Assembly (NCBI GenBank): GCA_038209965.1
Contig: JBBQXF010000050.1
Span: 1-33,596, forward strand
Direction of reading: 5' to 3'
From: JALONO01 sp038209965
GTDB lineage: Bacteria > Bacteroidota > Bacteroidia > Cytophagales > Thermoflexibacteraceae
DNA: 33,596 nt
Shown in pieces: positions 17,343 to 24,742 of this stretch (within the stretch, counting starts at the first letter, position 1; each line of letters starts with the position of its first letter). The notes beneath the pieces are model-generated. The model ran no database searches. It saw only the letters and a list, made by a program, of their open reading frames with translations, and was not told the DNA's origin. The translations under genes and the position numbers were made by a program.

Positions 17343-17937
17343 AGCGGTTGCCCAAAGCGCGGTACGCTCGCTGCCATTCCCAGTGCCCTTTGGCGGCCAA
17401 GCCCAGCAAAATGCCATACACGATTGTTGTGGCGATCAGGTCCTTGTAAAAATAAACCCCACAGGCCAGCACATTGACGGCCATCCATAAGAGCCAGTTT
17501 TCCTTCTGCTTGCGGGCCAGCATCCACTGGGCCACCATGCTGAAAGCCGCCACGGCCGAGTCCCAGTAGGGGAGGGCGGCATCGGTGAACTGGCCAAACA
17601 CAGTGCCCAGCGCGAGCGTGCCCAACGCCCCCAAGCCCAGGAGGAGGCCCAGTTCACCGGGCTGGGTGGCCCGGACGGGCAAAGTGCGCCGCTGCCCGCC
17701 CCCAAACTGCCAGTGGTAAAAACCATAGCCACTGCTGGCCAAAAAAAACAGGTTGAGCAGCACATCGGCGTAGAGTTTGATCACAAAAAAAACGTAGAGG
17801 TAGCACACGATGCCGGCGGCGTTCACCACCCAGCCCCAAATGCTTTGTTTGGTGTTGAGCCAGATGCCCCAAACGGTGAGGATAGCGCCGGCCAGTTCCA
17901 CCGGGTTGGCCACAAAATAATCGAGGATCGGTTTCAT
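17341..17937 (-). CDS. pnuC: nicotinamide riboside transporter PnuC
   Basis: 198 residues from ATG 17937; a GTG at 17943 is in frame but lies inside the promoter -7 element. The protein is almost wholly membrane-embedded, with about seven hydrophobic segments. The first contains VWGIWLNTKQSIWGWVVNAAG, the WxxWL...W motif lining the substrate path in PnuC, and the last shows NWLLWMAVNVLACGVYFYKDL. PnuC imports nicotinamide riboside for NAD synthesis by facilitated diffusion, pulled by phosphorylation in the cytosol. No NadR-type kinase gene is adjacent. Other Pnu transporters (for thiamine or riboflavin) share the fold, so substrate is inferred. The transcript appears almost leaderless. Confidence 0.87.
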   Translation of the reverse strand: MKPILDYFVANPVELAGAILTVWGIWLNTKQSIWGWVVNAAGIVCYLYVFFVIKLYADVLLNLFFLASSGYGFYHWQFGGGQRRTLPVRATQPGELGLLLGLGALGTLALGTVFGQFTDAALPYWDSAVAAFSMVAQWMLARKQKENWLLWMAVNVLACGVYFYKDLIATTIVYGILLGLAAKGHWEWQRAYRALGNR

Positions 17938-17942
17938 GGCCA

Positions 17943-17971
17943 CAAAGATAGGCTCCCCAGCCCCGTGGCAA
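17943..17971 (-). promoter_or_regulatory. promoter of pnuC: TTG, 18-nt spacer, TATCTTTG
   Basis: TTG (17971 to 17969) and TATCTTTG (17950 to 17943) on the minus strand match the consensus. The -7 element ends only 5 nt before the ATG at 17937, predicting a leaderless or nearly leaderless mRNA. Confidence 0.65.
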
Positions 17972-18148
17972 TGTGGCAGCCATGTTTACAACTGCTGAAT
18001 TAGATCCAGCCTGTCGCGGTCATTTGGTTGGGTTGGACATGGCCATTCAGGCACGATTGCCCAAAACCGGTGTGGCTTCGGGTTGCCAAATCTGTGCCTA
18101 ATGCTCAGCAGGGTGGGTGGGTGCGCAGACTGGACGTTTTTGGTGCTG

Positions 18149-18484
18149 TCATTTTACGGCACAAGCCGTTACTAGTTTAGGTTCTTTCTGTCCGTGCTCT
18201 ACAAGCCAAACTGTTTCTATACAAGGATTTCTTTTGTCGGGTGTTTTGATTTCGCACCTCAATACATATTTAACGCCATAGATTGTGTCTTGTGTTTTTT
18301 CGATATCTCGGTCAATGGAATGTTGAATGAGTGAACCTTTTAAAGTGCCTATGTCAGCTACGTTAAAACCGAAACGCGTAAAAAAAGCTGCTTTATGCTT
18401 TCCTGTTTCATGAGTCTCACTGAGTAAACAGCCAGTGATTTTATTGTCTGCTACAAATGATTGGCTGTTGTTGGGTATTTTCAT
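18149..18484 (-). CDS. DUF6883-family protein
   Basis: 111 residues; its ATG overlaps the TGA of the upstream hydroxylase-DUF4926 gene (ATGA), so translation is coupled. The sequence follows the DUF6883 pattern as I know it: KIPN near the start, GKHKAAFFTRFGFN in the middle, IYGVKYVLRCEI, then IETVWLVEHG and the terminal PKLVTACAVK. DUF6883 is uncharacterised. It is often encoded next to DUF4926, and related domains occur as C-terminal modules of toxin-like proteins, so a toxin-type role is possible but unproven. The gene is more AT-rich than its surroundings, which suggests acquisition together with the DUF4926 part. Confidence 0.75.
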   Translation of the reverse strand: MKIPNNSQSFVADNKITGCLLSETHETGKHKAAFFTRFGFNVADIGTLKGSLIQHSIDRDIEKTQDTIYGVKYVLRCEIKTPDKRNPCIETVWLVEHGQKEPKLVTACAVK

Positions 18485-19449
18485 TTTGCTACTTTTTCTT
18501 CAATTTGATTACTAAATACGGTTTCAACTATGCTTGAATCATTTACGATAAACTCGACTTCATAAGCGTCTTTATTTTCGTAAACGTGAACCACTGTGCC
18601 TATAGAACCTTTTGGAACTTTTGATATTTTAGTGTTCGCAACAACCAGCGCAGATTCATTTATTGACTTTGGAATATTTTCAAAATTGTCCTCAAAGTCT
18701 TGTCGGCTCAATATCGTATCATACAACCTTCCTTCTTCGCTTTGCTGCGCGATGAGGCGGGCCAGTTCGGGCAGGGCATCCATCAGCTCACGGTACGCAT
18801 GGATGACGAAATATTTTTCCTGAAACTTTTCTTTGATGTAGGGCGTGTTGATTATCTCGGCCACATCGAAGCGCACCCGCTGGGGCTGGTCGCCGAGGCA
18901 ATAAACCGATTCGCCCTGGGAAGAGAGGATGCCCGCCCCGTAGATTTTTAGGCCGTCCGCGTCCTCGATCAGGCCAAACTCGACGGTGTACCAGTAGAGG
19001 CGCGAAATGAGTTCAATGGCCAGTTCGCTGTCAATAAACCGGAGGGCGACTTGGCTGAGGCCGCCCAAAAAATTACAGAAATCTTGGTTGCTCAGCAGGG
19101 GCACGTGGCCAAACACGTCGTGGAACATGTCTGGTTCCTCAAGGTAGGCCAGTTGATCCATTTTGCGGAGCCAGGTGGAGGCGGGAAAGCGGCGGTTTTC
19201 CAATAGCTCAAAAAACGCTTTGTTGGGGATCAAACCTTCCACCACCTCGACCCGCCACCCGGTGATCTGGGCCAATTGGGCGTTCATCTCATCGAAATTG
19301 GGGATCCGATCGCGCTGGAAGCCCACTTTCTCGATGCCCGCCAAATAGGCTGGGGAGGCTAAACCGGGCAATAATCGCATTTGATGGTCAAACAGTAGTT
19401 GCCATACTAACAAATCTTGCGGCGTGTATTTTTCATATTCTTGGGTCAT
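18481..19449 (-). CDS. phhA: phenylalanine 4-hydroxylase fused to a C-terminal DUF4926 domain
   Basis: 322 residues from ATG 19449 (MTQEYEKYTPQDL). Residues 1 to about 240 are a bacterial phenylalanine hydroxylase: the iron ligands appear as DMFHDVFGHVPLL (His110, His115) and YTVEFGL (Glu157). It converts phenylalanine to tyrosine with tetrahydropterin and oxygen. Residues about 258-322 (SALVVANTKISKVPKGSIGTVVHVY..., EVEFIV) form a DUF4926 domain, which normally exists as its own small protein. The junction near residue 240 (about 18729) coincides with a marked shift from GC-rich to AT-rich DNA. The stop overlaps the DUF6883 start. The fusion looks like an in-frame joining of a DUF4926/DUF6883 cassette to the hydroxylase 3' end. 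A -7-like TACCTTTA lies at 19480-19473. Confidence 0.88.
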   Translation of the reverse strand: MTQEYEKYTPQDLLVWQLLFDHQMRLLPGLASPAYLAGIEKVGFQRDRIPNFDEMNAQLAQITGWRVEVVEGLIPNKAFFELLENRRFPASTWLRKMDQLAYLEEPDMFHDVFGHVPLLSNQDFCNFLGGLSQVALRFIDSELAIELISRLYWYTVEFGLIEDADGLKIYGAGILSSQGESVYCLGDQPQRVRFDVAEIINTPYIKEKFQEKYFVIHAYRELMDALPELARLIAQQSEEGRLYDTILSRQDFEDNFENIPKSINESALVVANTKISKVPKGSIGTVVHVYENKDAYEVEFIVNDSSIVETVFSNQIEEKVAK

Positions 19450-19527
19450 GGTCGTAAAACGGGTTGGATTGGTAAAGGTATTGATTTTACGGGGGAACGT
19501 AAGGGTAGGTTTGGGGATTACCGGAAT

Positions 19528-19559
19528 AAAAAAAGCCAACTCTACAAGAGAAGGCTTTT
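19528..19559 (-). terminator. intrinsic terminator downstream of hisS
   Basis: On the minus strand, AAGCC and GGCTT plus CTCT/AGAG pair around a small loop with a 2-nt internal mismatch, followed by seven T. It lies about 90 nt after the hisS stop and just upstream of phhA. Confidence 0.65.
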
Positions 19560-19645
19560 ATTCATCGTCAAATTAATTTATATAAAAACTTAAACTTTAT
19601 CACACCCGATTAAAGATGTAACACTACAAAATTAGCGGATATTTT

Positions 19646-20983
19646 TCAATTTGCCAAATATTCCATGAGCGCTTGCGTTCCCAGCTTGAATTGCTGGCCA
19701 TTGGCCATGTCCTTGACGGTGAACTGGCCACTCGACATTTCCTCCGACCCAATGATCACAACCAGGGGGATCTGCTTTTTATTGGCGTAGTCCAGTTGCT
19801 TTTTTAGTTTGGCCGGGTCGGGATAGATTTCGGCATTGACCCCGGCAGCGCGGACTTGCCGGAGCAGGGGCATGGCAAACTGCTGGGCGGCCAGGTCAAA
19901 GGCCACGAACAGGACTTTGGTGGAGTGGGCGTTGGTGGGGGGGAAGCGGTCGAGGGCTTCGAGCACGTCGTAAATGCGGTCGGCCCCGAAAGAAATGCCC
20001 ACTCCCGGCATTCCCGGCAGGCCAAAACCGCCCGTCAGGTTGTCGTAACGGCCTCCGCCCCCGATGCTGCCCATGGCCACCCCTTGAGCCTTGACCTCGA
20101 GGATTGTCCCGGTGTAGTAGTTGAGGCCCCGGGCGAGGGTCAGATCCACTTGCAGTTCATTGGCCAGTGTGAGGTCGGCGAGCAGGGCCAATACCTGCTC
20201 GATTTCCGCCACGCCTTGCAGGCCCACTGTCACATCGGCGAAGAAAGCGGGCAGGTCGGCCAGGCCAAGGCCCAAAAAAGCCCCGATTTGATCGGCTGCT
20301 TCGGCGGGCAGGCCCCGGGCCAAGAGTTCGGCCCGTACGGCCTCGGGGCCAATTTTGTCCAATTTATCGATGGCAGTGGTAATATCGATCAGTAGCTCGA
20401 GGTGGCCCACTTTTTCGGCCAATCCCTGGAGCAGCTTGCGGTTGTTGATCTTGATGGTGACGGGCAGGCCCAGCTTGGCGAATACTTCGTCGTAAATTTG
20501 GATAAACTCGGCTTCATATATCAGCGAGCCAGAACCCACTACATCGGCATCGCACTGGTAAAACTCGCGGTACCGGCCTTTTTGGGGGCGATCGGCCCGC
20601 CAGACCGGCTGGATCTGGTACCGTTTGAAGGGGAACACCAGTTCGTTTTGGTGCATGACCACGTAACGGGCAAAGGGCACGGTGAGGTCATAGCGTAGGC
20701 CCTTCTCCGAAATTTTGGGCGCCAGTTGGCGGTAATTTGCGATCGGTTCTTTGACCTCACTCAAGAAATCGCCTGAATTGAGGACGCGGAACAACAACTG
20801 GTCGCCCTCTTCGCCATATTTGCCAGTGAGGGTGCTCAAATTTTCCATCGTTGGGGTCTCGATGGGCTGGAAACCGTACAGGATGAAGGTTTGGCGGATG
20901 GTATCAAAAATATAGTTGCGCCGGTTGAGGACTTCGGGCGAAAAATCGCGGGTGCCCTTGGGAATCGATGGTTTCTGGGTCAT
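19646..20983 (-). CDS. hisS: histidine--tRNA ligase
   Basis: 445 residues from ATG 20983; an in-frame extension to 21040 lacks family similarity. Class II synthetase motifs are all present: IPKGTRDFSPE at the start, YGEEGDQLLFR, LTVPFARYV, motif 2 QPVWRADRPQKGRYREFYQCDADVVG, the HisRS-specific ARGLNYYTGTILE, and motif 3 GVGISFGADRIYDVLE. The anticodon-binding domain closes the protein (KVLFVAFDLAAQQFAMPLLRQV... LVVIIGSEEM). It charges tRNA-His in the cytosol. It lies downstream of the Asp-rich protein gene in the same direction, with a 136-nt gap. Confidence 0.97.
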   Translation of the reverse strand: MTQKPSIPKGTRDFSPEVLNRRNYIFDTIRQTFILYGFQPIETPTMENLSTLTGKYGEEGDQLLFRVLNSGDFLSEVKEPIANYRQLAPKISEKGLRYDLTVPFARYVVMHQNELVFPFKRYQIQPVWRADRPQKGRYREFYQCDADVVGSGSLIYEAEFIQIYDEVFAKLGLPVTIKINNRKLLQGLAEKVGHLELLIDITTAIDKLDKIGPEAVRAELLARGLPAEAADQIGAFLGLGLADLPAFFADVTVGLQGVAEIEQVLALLADLTLANELQVDLTLARGLNYYTGTILEVKAQGVAMGSIGGGGRYDNLTGGFGLPGMPGVGISFGADRIYDVLEALDRFPPTNAHSTKVLFVAFDLAAQQFAMPLLRQVRAAGVNAEIYPDPAKLKKQLDYANKKQIPLVVIIGSEEMSSGQFTVKDMANGQQFKLGTQALMEYLAN

Positions 20984-21119
20984 GGTTTGGTAAAGGCAGG
21001 TTGGATGCGTGCGTGAAGTGGGCCAAGTTGACTGCGGCAAAAAATAGGAAACACGGAGCGAAACTCAGCCCCGTGCGCGTATTTTCCAGTAAAGACAGGT
21101 TATAGAGTGGCAGGGTTAC

Positions 21120-21548
21120 TTACCAAGCACTGCTACCACCGAAATCATCATCGACAAAGTCATCGTCGTTTGCGTCCACTTCAACATCGTCGTCGTCCAA
21201 GTCACTATCGTCGTCGCTCAAGTCGTCGTCGTCGTCGATGTCATCATCTTCAAAGTCGTCATCGTCGTAGTCGTCATCGAAATCGTCGTCGTTAAAGTCG
21301 TCGTCATCGCTTTCGACCGCATCGTCATCGTCGTCACCGTCGTCAAAAGCGGCCTGAATAGCATAGGGGTATGCGCTGAGGTTGATGCTAGTGCCAGCAA
21401 TGTTTTCAAGCAAAAGGGTTTGGGGTAACCAATCTGTCAACAGTTGCTGAATCGACAACAAGCCGGCGGCTTCTCTGGAGATTGCATCCAACATCAGGTT
21501 TCCGGGGTTACCTGTGTCGGTCACGGAATCTAAGTTGTAGAACTTCAT
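21120..21548 (-). CDS. small protein with a long poly-aspartate domain
   Basis: 142 residues, ATG at 21548. Residues 1-68 are ordinary (MKFYNLDSVTDTGNPGN, an amphipathic helix-rich centre with LLSIQQLLTDWLPQTLLLENIAG). Residues 69-136 hold 44 Asp, mostly in runs of three to five separated by single F, Y, I, L or V residues. The tail is FGGSSAW. There is no signal peptide, membrane segment or recognised family. The regular acid-aromatic spacing resembles neither RTX repeats nor plain linker. It could bind divalent cations, mimic nucleic acid, or be a modified peptide precursor; none is supported beyond composition. TAACTTTA just upstream is a -7 candidate. Confidence 0.72.
   Translation of the reverse strand: MKFYNLDSVTDTGNPGNLMLDAISREAAGLLSIQQLLTDWLPQTLLLENIAGTSINLSAYPYAIQAAFDDGDDDDDAVESDDDDFNDDDFDDDYDDDDFEDDDIDDDDDLSDDDSDLDDDDVEVDANDDDFVDDDFGGSSAW
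21141..21344 (-). repeat. GAT/GAC trinucleotide-rich tract
   Basis: The coding tract for the Asp-rich domain is nearly uninterrupted Asp codons. GAC and GAT are mixed rather than a pure array, so it has been diversified at third positions while keeping Asp. Confidence 0.8.
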
Positions 21549-21712
21549 TGTAATAAAGTTATTGGATTTGAGTGTAACGATCTTTTGTTCAAACTTTGGG
21601 CCAGTTACGGGACGCCAAAATTAAGGAAATTTAAGACAAAGTGTTGTTGGTGCTTTTTTTATTCTTTTTTTGGTTGGGCTGCCTTGACTGCCAAAACTCC
21701 TTGGGTGGTGGT

Positions 21713-22114
21713 TTAATCCATCAATGCGTCATATACCTGCACCCGGGCCCAAAGTTGTTTGTGACCATCCACAAACTTATTGTGGACTGGGTGGACTTGG
21801 TAGGCATCGTGCGCCGAACGGCTGTCAAAATACAAAATCAACGCCAGGGCATAGGAGTTATCGACCACATCACGCAGCGTGCCAGCCGGCGTGCCAATGT
21901 GCAGCTTTTTGATCTCTTTGATGGGGCGCAAACTTTCCAGTCCCTTTCGGAGCGCGGCCACATCGGCTGGTGTGGCCCCCTCTTTCATCCAAAAGAAAAC
22001 AGTGTGAACAAACTGGCTTTTTTGAGTTGAAGGCACGGTTTCCTTTGGCGATGAAGCCGCAATGATCGCTATAAAAACAATTCCGAGCATTCCCCGAGGG
22101 ATAGATTTTTTCAT
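21713..22114 (-). CDS. exported Dabb (stress-responsive A/B barrel) domain protein
   Basis: 133 residues, ATG at 22114. The N-terminus (MKKSIPRGMLGIVFIAIIAASS) is a signal peptide. The rest is a single Dabb domain: FVHTVFFWMKEGATPADVAALRKGLESL, KLHIGTPAGT, then YALALILYFDSRSAHDAYQVHPVHNKFV. Dabb domains are dimeric ferredoxin-like alpha/beta barrels. Some are enzymes, many are unknown. A periplasmic copy like this is frequent in Bacteroidota. TACTTTTG at 22141-22134 is a perfect -7 match placed 20 nt before the start. Confidence 0.85.
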   Translation of the reverse strand: MKKSIPRGMLGIVFIAIIAASSPKETVPSTQKSQFVHTVFFWMKEGATPADVAALRKGLESLRPIKEIKKLHIGTPAGTLRDVVDNSYALALILYFDSRSAHDAYQVHPVHNKFVDGHKQLWARVQVYDALMD

Positions 22115-22133
22115 AATTTTTTGCTTTGGGTGC

Positions 22134-22141
22134 CAAAAGTA
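22134..22141 (-). promoter_or_regulatory. -7 promoter element (TACTTTTG) of the Dabb gene
   Basis: Perfect TAnnTTTG match 20 nt upstream of the ATG at 22114; no good -33 element seen. Confidence 0.45.
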
Positions 22142-22395
22142 AAAATCCGCCCCCCATTTTGATCTGGTTCCGCCACTGACGGGGCACTTAGTTTCTGGGC
22201 CAAGATTACAATAATTTTGGGGATTTATGCAAAGGGTAAAAAGATTTTAGGAGGATCATTGATTGATTGCTTTGGTTTCCAATGGGTTGGCTGTTCGGCC
22301 GACATTCAATTTTTGGTTCCGTACAGCCTCGCCCCAGCATCCAATGTTTCAAGGAACGTATCAAAACCAGTCCAATCGCAGTGGGCATCGACAAG

Positions 22396-23436
22396 CTAGG
22401 CCGTGTGCTTGCTGTCCTCGATCGCGTTTTGCCAAGTCCACTCGATTTTGCGCTTCAATGGTGCTTGCCGGACTGGGCAATCGGCTAGGGTGCAAATGCT
22501 GCACGACTCAGGGATGCAAGGCTCGGTGTGGACAAAGGTTTCCACCCGATCCTCCATTGCCTGGTTAATAGTGGCTTCAATGAGCTTGGTCTCTTCGTGG
22601 GCCTCGCGCACGGTGAAGTACCAAGGGAGGGTTACGTGGCAATCGATGTGCAATTGGGGGCCATATTTGATGATCCGTAGGTTGTGGGCATCGATCCATG
22701 AGTCGCGGCGGTGCAGGTTGAGCACTCCGATCACCTCGCCGACCAATTGGATATCGGCCTCGTCCATGACCCCGGAGATGGCCCGGCGGAACACGCCCCA
22801 TCCGGTCCAGAAGATGAGTCCGCCGAAAAAAACGGCCAATGCCCCGTCCAGCCAGCTCAAGTGGGTGAAATAGAGCACAATCAAACCGATCACCAGCCCG
22901 GCACTGCTGTAACCGTCAGACATCAGGTGTTGGCCATCGGCCAGCAGGGTGGGCGAATGGTGCTTTTTGCCTGCTTGGGCCAAGTACCAGCCCATGCCAA
23001 AATTCAAGGCCCCGGCCCCGGCAGTGAGCCAGATGCCCGTATCGATTGCAGCCAATGGCTGAGGGTTCATAAAGCCCAGCACCGCTTTGATCACAATGGC
23101 CACCCCGGCAGCCATAATGAGCATGGCCTCAAAGCCCGAGGAGAGGAACTCCACTTTCCCGTGACCATAGGGGTGATCGGCATCGCGCGGCTTGGCCGAT
23201 TTGATGATACTGAACAGGGCCACTGCCCCAGCGGTGATGTTGGCAATGGACTCTAGGGCATCAGTGAAAATAGCATTGGAATTGGTGAGGAAGAAGGCAT
23301 AAAACTTTACTCCCGTGAGCACAATGCCCAGCCCCAAGGTAATGGCCAATAGCCGGATTTTGAAAAGATCTTTTGAGGCCAAAATGCTGGGGCCAAGTGG
23401 CCAAAAAATGGAACACAGCGGAATACCGGGGTTCAC
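22396..23436 (-). CDS. cation diffusion facilitator (CDF) metal transporter with Cys-rich tail
   Basis: 346 residues if translation starts at GTG 23436, whose GTGA overlaps the stop of the upstream metallo-beta-lactamase gene. No ATG exists upstream of the first membrane segment. Six membrane segments follow. Metal-site motifs are typical: FTDALESIANI (Asp59) in segment 2, RDADHPYGHGKVEFLSS, and ADGQHLMSDGYSSAG in segment 5. The cytoplasmic domain (about 215-300) is the ferredoxin-like ZT_dimer. The tail has four Cys close together in HTEPCIPESCSICTLADCPVR, a possible metal-sensing site. CDF proteins export Zn, Fe, Co or Mn in exchange for protons. The ion cannot be assigned here. Confidence 0.9.
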   Translation of the reverse strand: MNPGIPLCSIFWPLGPSILASKDLFKIRLLAITLGLGIVLTGVKFYAFFLTNSNAIFTDALESIANITAGAVALFSIIKSAKPRDADHPYGHGKVEFLSSGFEAMLIMAAGVAIVIKAVLGFMNPQPLAAIDTGIWLTAGAGALNFGMGWYLAQAGKKHHSPTLLADGQHLMSDGYSSAGLVIGLIVLYFTHLSWLDGALAVFFGGLIFWTGWGVFRRAISGVMDEADIQLVGEVIGVLNLHRRDSWIDAHNLRIIKYGPQLHIDCHVTLPWYFTVREAHEETKLIEATINQAMEDRVETFVHTEPCIPESCSICTLADCPVRQAPLKRKIEWTWQNAIEDSKHTA

Positions 23437-24551
23437 CGAACGTTCTCCCACCAAATGGCAAAGGTACTACTATCTTTCAGGTTTACCGTTTGGCCGATCA
23501 TCGGGGACCAAACCGTGACTTGGCGGGCTTTGGCCTGTGCCATGACCTGGATGATGGGCGCGTCCCAAGCATGGTTGGCCAGGAGAAACTTGCCCCAGTG
23601 CACGGGCAGCAGGTGCTTGGCCCGCAGGTCGATACTGGCCTGCACCACCTCTTCGGGCATCATATGGATGTATTTCCAGCTTTTGTCGTATTGCCCACAC
23701 TCCAAAATGACGAGATCAAACGGCCCGTGGGCTTGGCCGATCTGCGCAAAATGGGTATCATAGCCCGAGTCGCCTCCGAGGTAGATTTTCATCGTGGGGG
23801 TTTGGAGCACGTAGGACATCCACAGGGATTGGTTGCGGATCAGGCCCCGGCCCGAAAAATGGCGGGCTGGCGCTGTGTGGACCACAAATCCCAGATCCAG
23901 ATCGATTTTCTCGTCCCAATCGCGTTCGATTATCTGCGCGGGCGCAAATCCCCAATGTTCCAAATGTTGGCCAGTGCCCAGTCCGCAGATTACTTGGTCG
24001 ATTTTTGGCCGGAGTTGTTGGAGCGTCTGGTGATCGAGGTGGTCCCAGTGGTCATGGGAGATGAACAGGTAATCGATGGTGGGCAAATCGTCGGGATGGT
24101 ACACGTCGGTGCCGGGGAAGCTCCGGGTGGTGCTAGCGATAGGGGAGGCGCTGCCGCACAATACCGGATCGACCAAGATTTTTTTGCCATCCACTTGCAT
24201 AAAATAAGATGAATGGCCAAACCAGACCAATATATTCTGGTCGGGGGCCAACGCCAGCAGATTGGTTTTTTGGCTGGGCAGGCTGTCCACCGGCTGGCTG
24301 CGAGTGCTTTTGTCAAACAAAAATTCCCGGAGGACCGCCCAATAACCTACTCCCTCGGTCAGGTCGGGGGTGTGGCTGAGGTTCTGAAACTTGCCGGCCC
24401 GGTAATGGGGCGATTGCTTGATGCGCGTGGCCCGGGCCCCGGTGGGAGTGCGCCCAAACTTGGCTTGTTGCAAATAAATAAAAAGTACCAGGCCAAGGGC
24501 CGCGATGATCGAGCTGGTGATGAGCATTGGACGGAGGTATTTCTTTTTCAT
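23433..24551 (-). CDS. metallo-beta-lactamase-fold hydrolase (NAPE-PLD/UlaG-like), membrane-anchored
   Basis: 372 residues from ATG 24551 (MKKKYLRPMLITSSIIAALGL), a signal anchor. The frame extends to 24674 without similarity. The core begins ILVWFGHSSYFMQVDGKKILVDPVL, followed by the zinc motif ISHDHWDHLD (HxHxDH) and later PARHFSGRG, YLGGDSGYD, HMMPEEVVQASIDL and LPVHWGKF. This is the COG2220 group that includes N-acyl-phosphatidylethanolamine phospholipase D-like and lactonase-like enzymes. It may act on a lipid at the membrane; substrate is unknown. Its last codons overlap the CDF gene start, so the two form an operon. It is divergent from murA. Confidence 0.9.
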   Translation of the reverse strand: MKKKYLRPMLITSSIIAALGLVLFIYLQQAKFGRTPTGARATRIKQSPHYRAGKFQNLSHTPDLTEGVGYWAVLREFLFDKSTRSQPVDSLPSQKTNLLALAPDQNILVWFGHSSYFMQVDGKKILVDPVLCGSASPIASTTRSFPGTDVYHPDDLPTIDYLFISHDHWDHLDHQTLQQLRPKIDQVICGLGTGQHLEHWGFAPAQIIERDWDEKIDLDLGFVVHTAPARHFSGRGLIRNQSLWMSYVLQTPTMKIYLGGDSGYDTHFAQIGQAHGPFDLVILECGQYDKSWKYIHMMPEEVVQASIDLRAKHLLPVHWGKFLLANHAWDAPIIQVMAQAKARQVTVWSPMIGQTVNLKDSSTFAIWWENVR

Positions 24552-24742
24552 TTGGGTGTGGCCAGACCGCAAACAAACCGGCCTAAACAAGTACGGGTTT
24601 TGGGATGGGCAAGTTGTCCTCACTTGGGGAGGCCATTGGTCATTGCCCGCTTTTGTGGTGAGTAGCGGCGGCAATGATAGTAAATCAAGAACTTTTGGTA
24701 CAAATTGCGCCTAAAATCAAGCTGCTATCAGGAATTCGATCC

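Noticed and set aside
17941..17943. GTG at 17943 as pnuC start
   Set aside because: It overlaps the -7 promoter element; the ATG at 17937 is in frame and fits the family N-terminus.
21107..21295. Arg/His-rich plus-strand frame opposite the Asp-rich tract
   Set aside because: It is the reverse complement of Asp codons and has no independent start signal; treated as a shadow.
21141..21344. Possible CRISPR or tandem-repeat array
   Set aside because: The periodicity is three bases (Asp codons), with no repeat-spacer structure.
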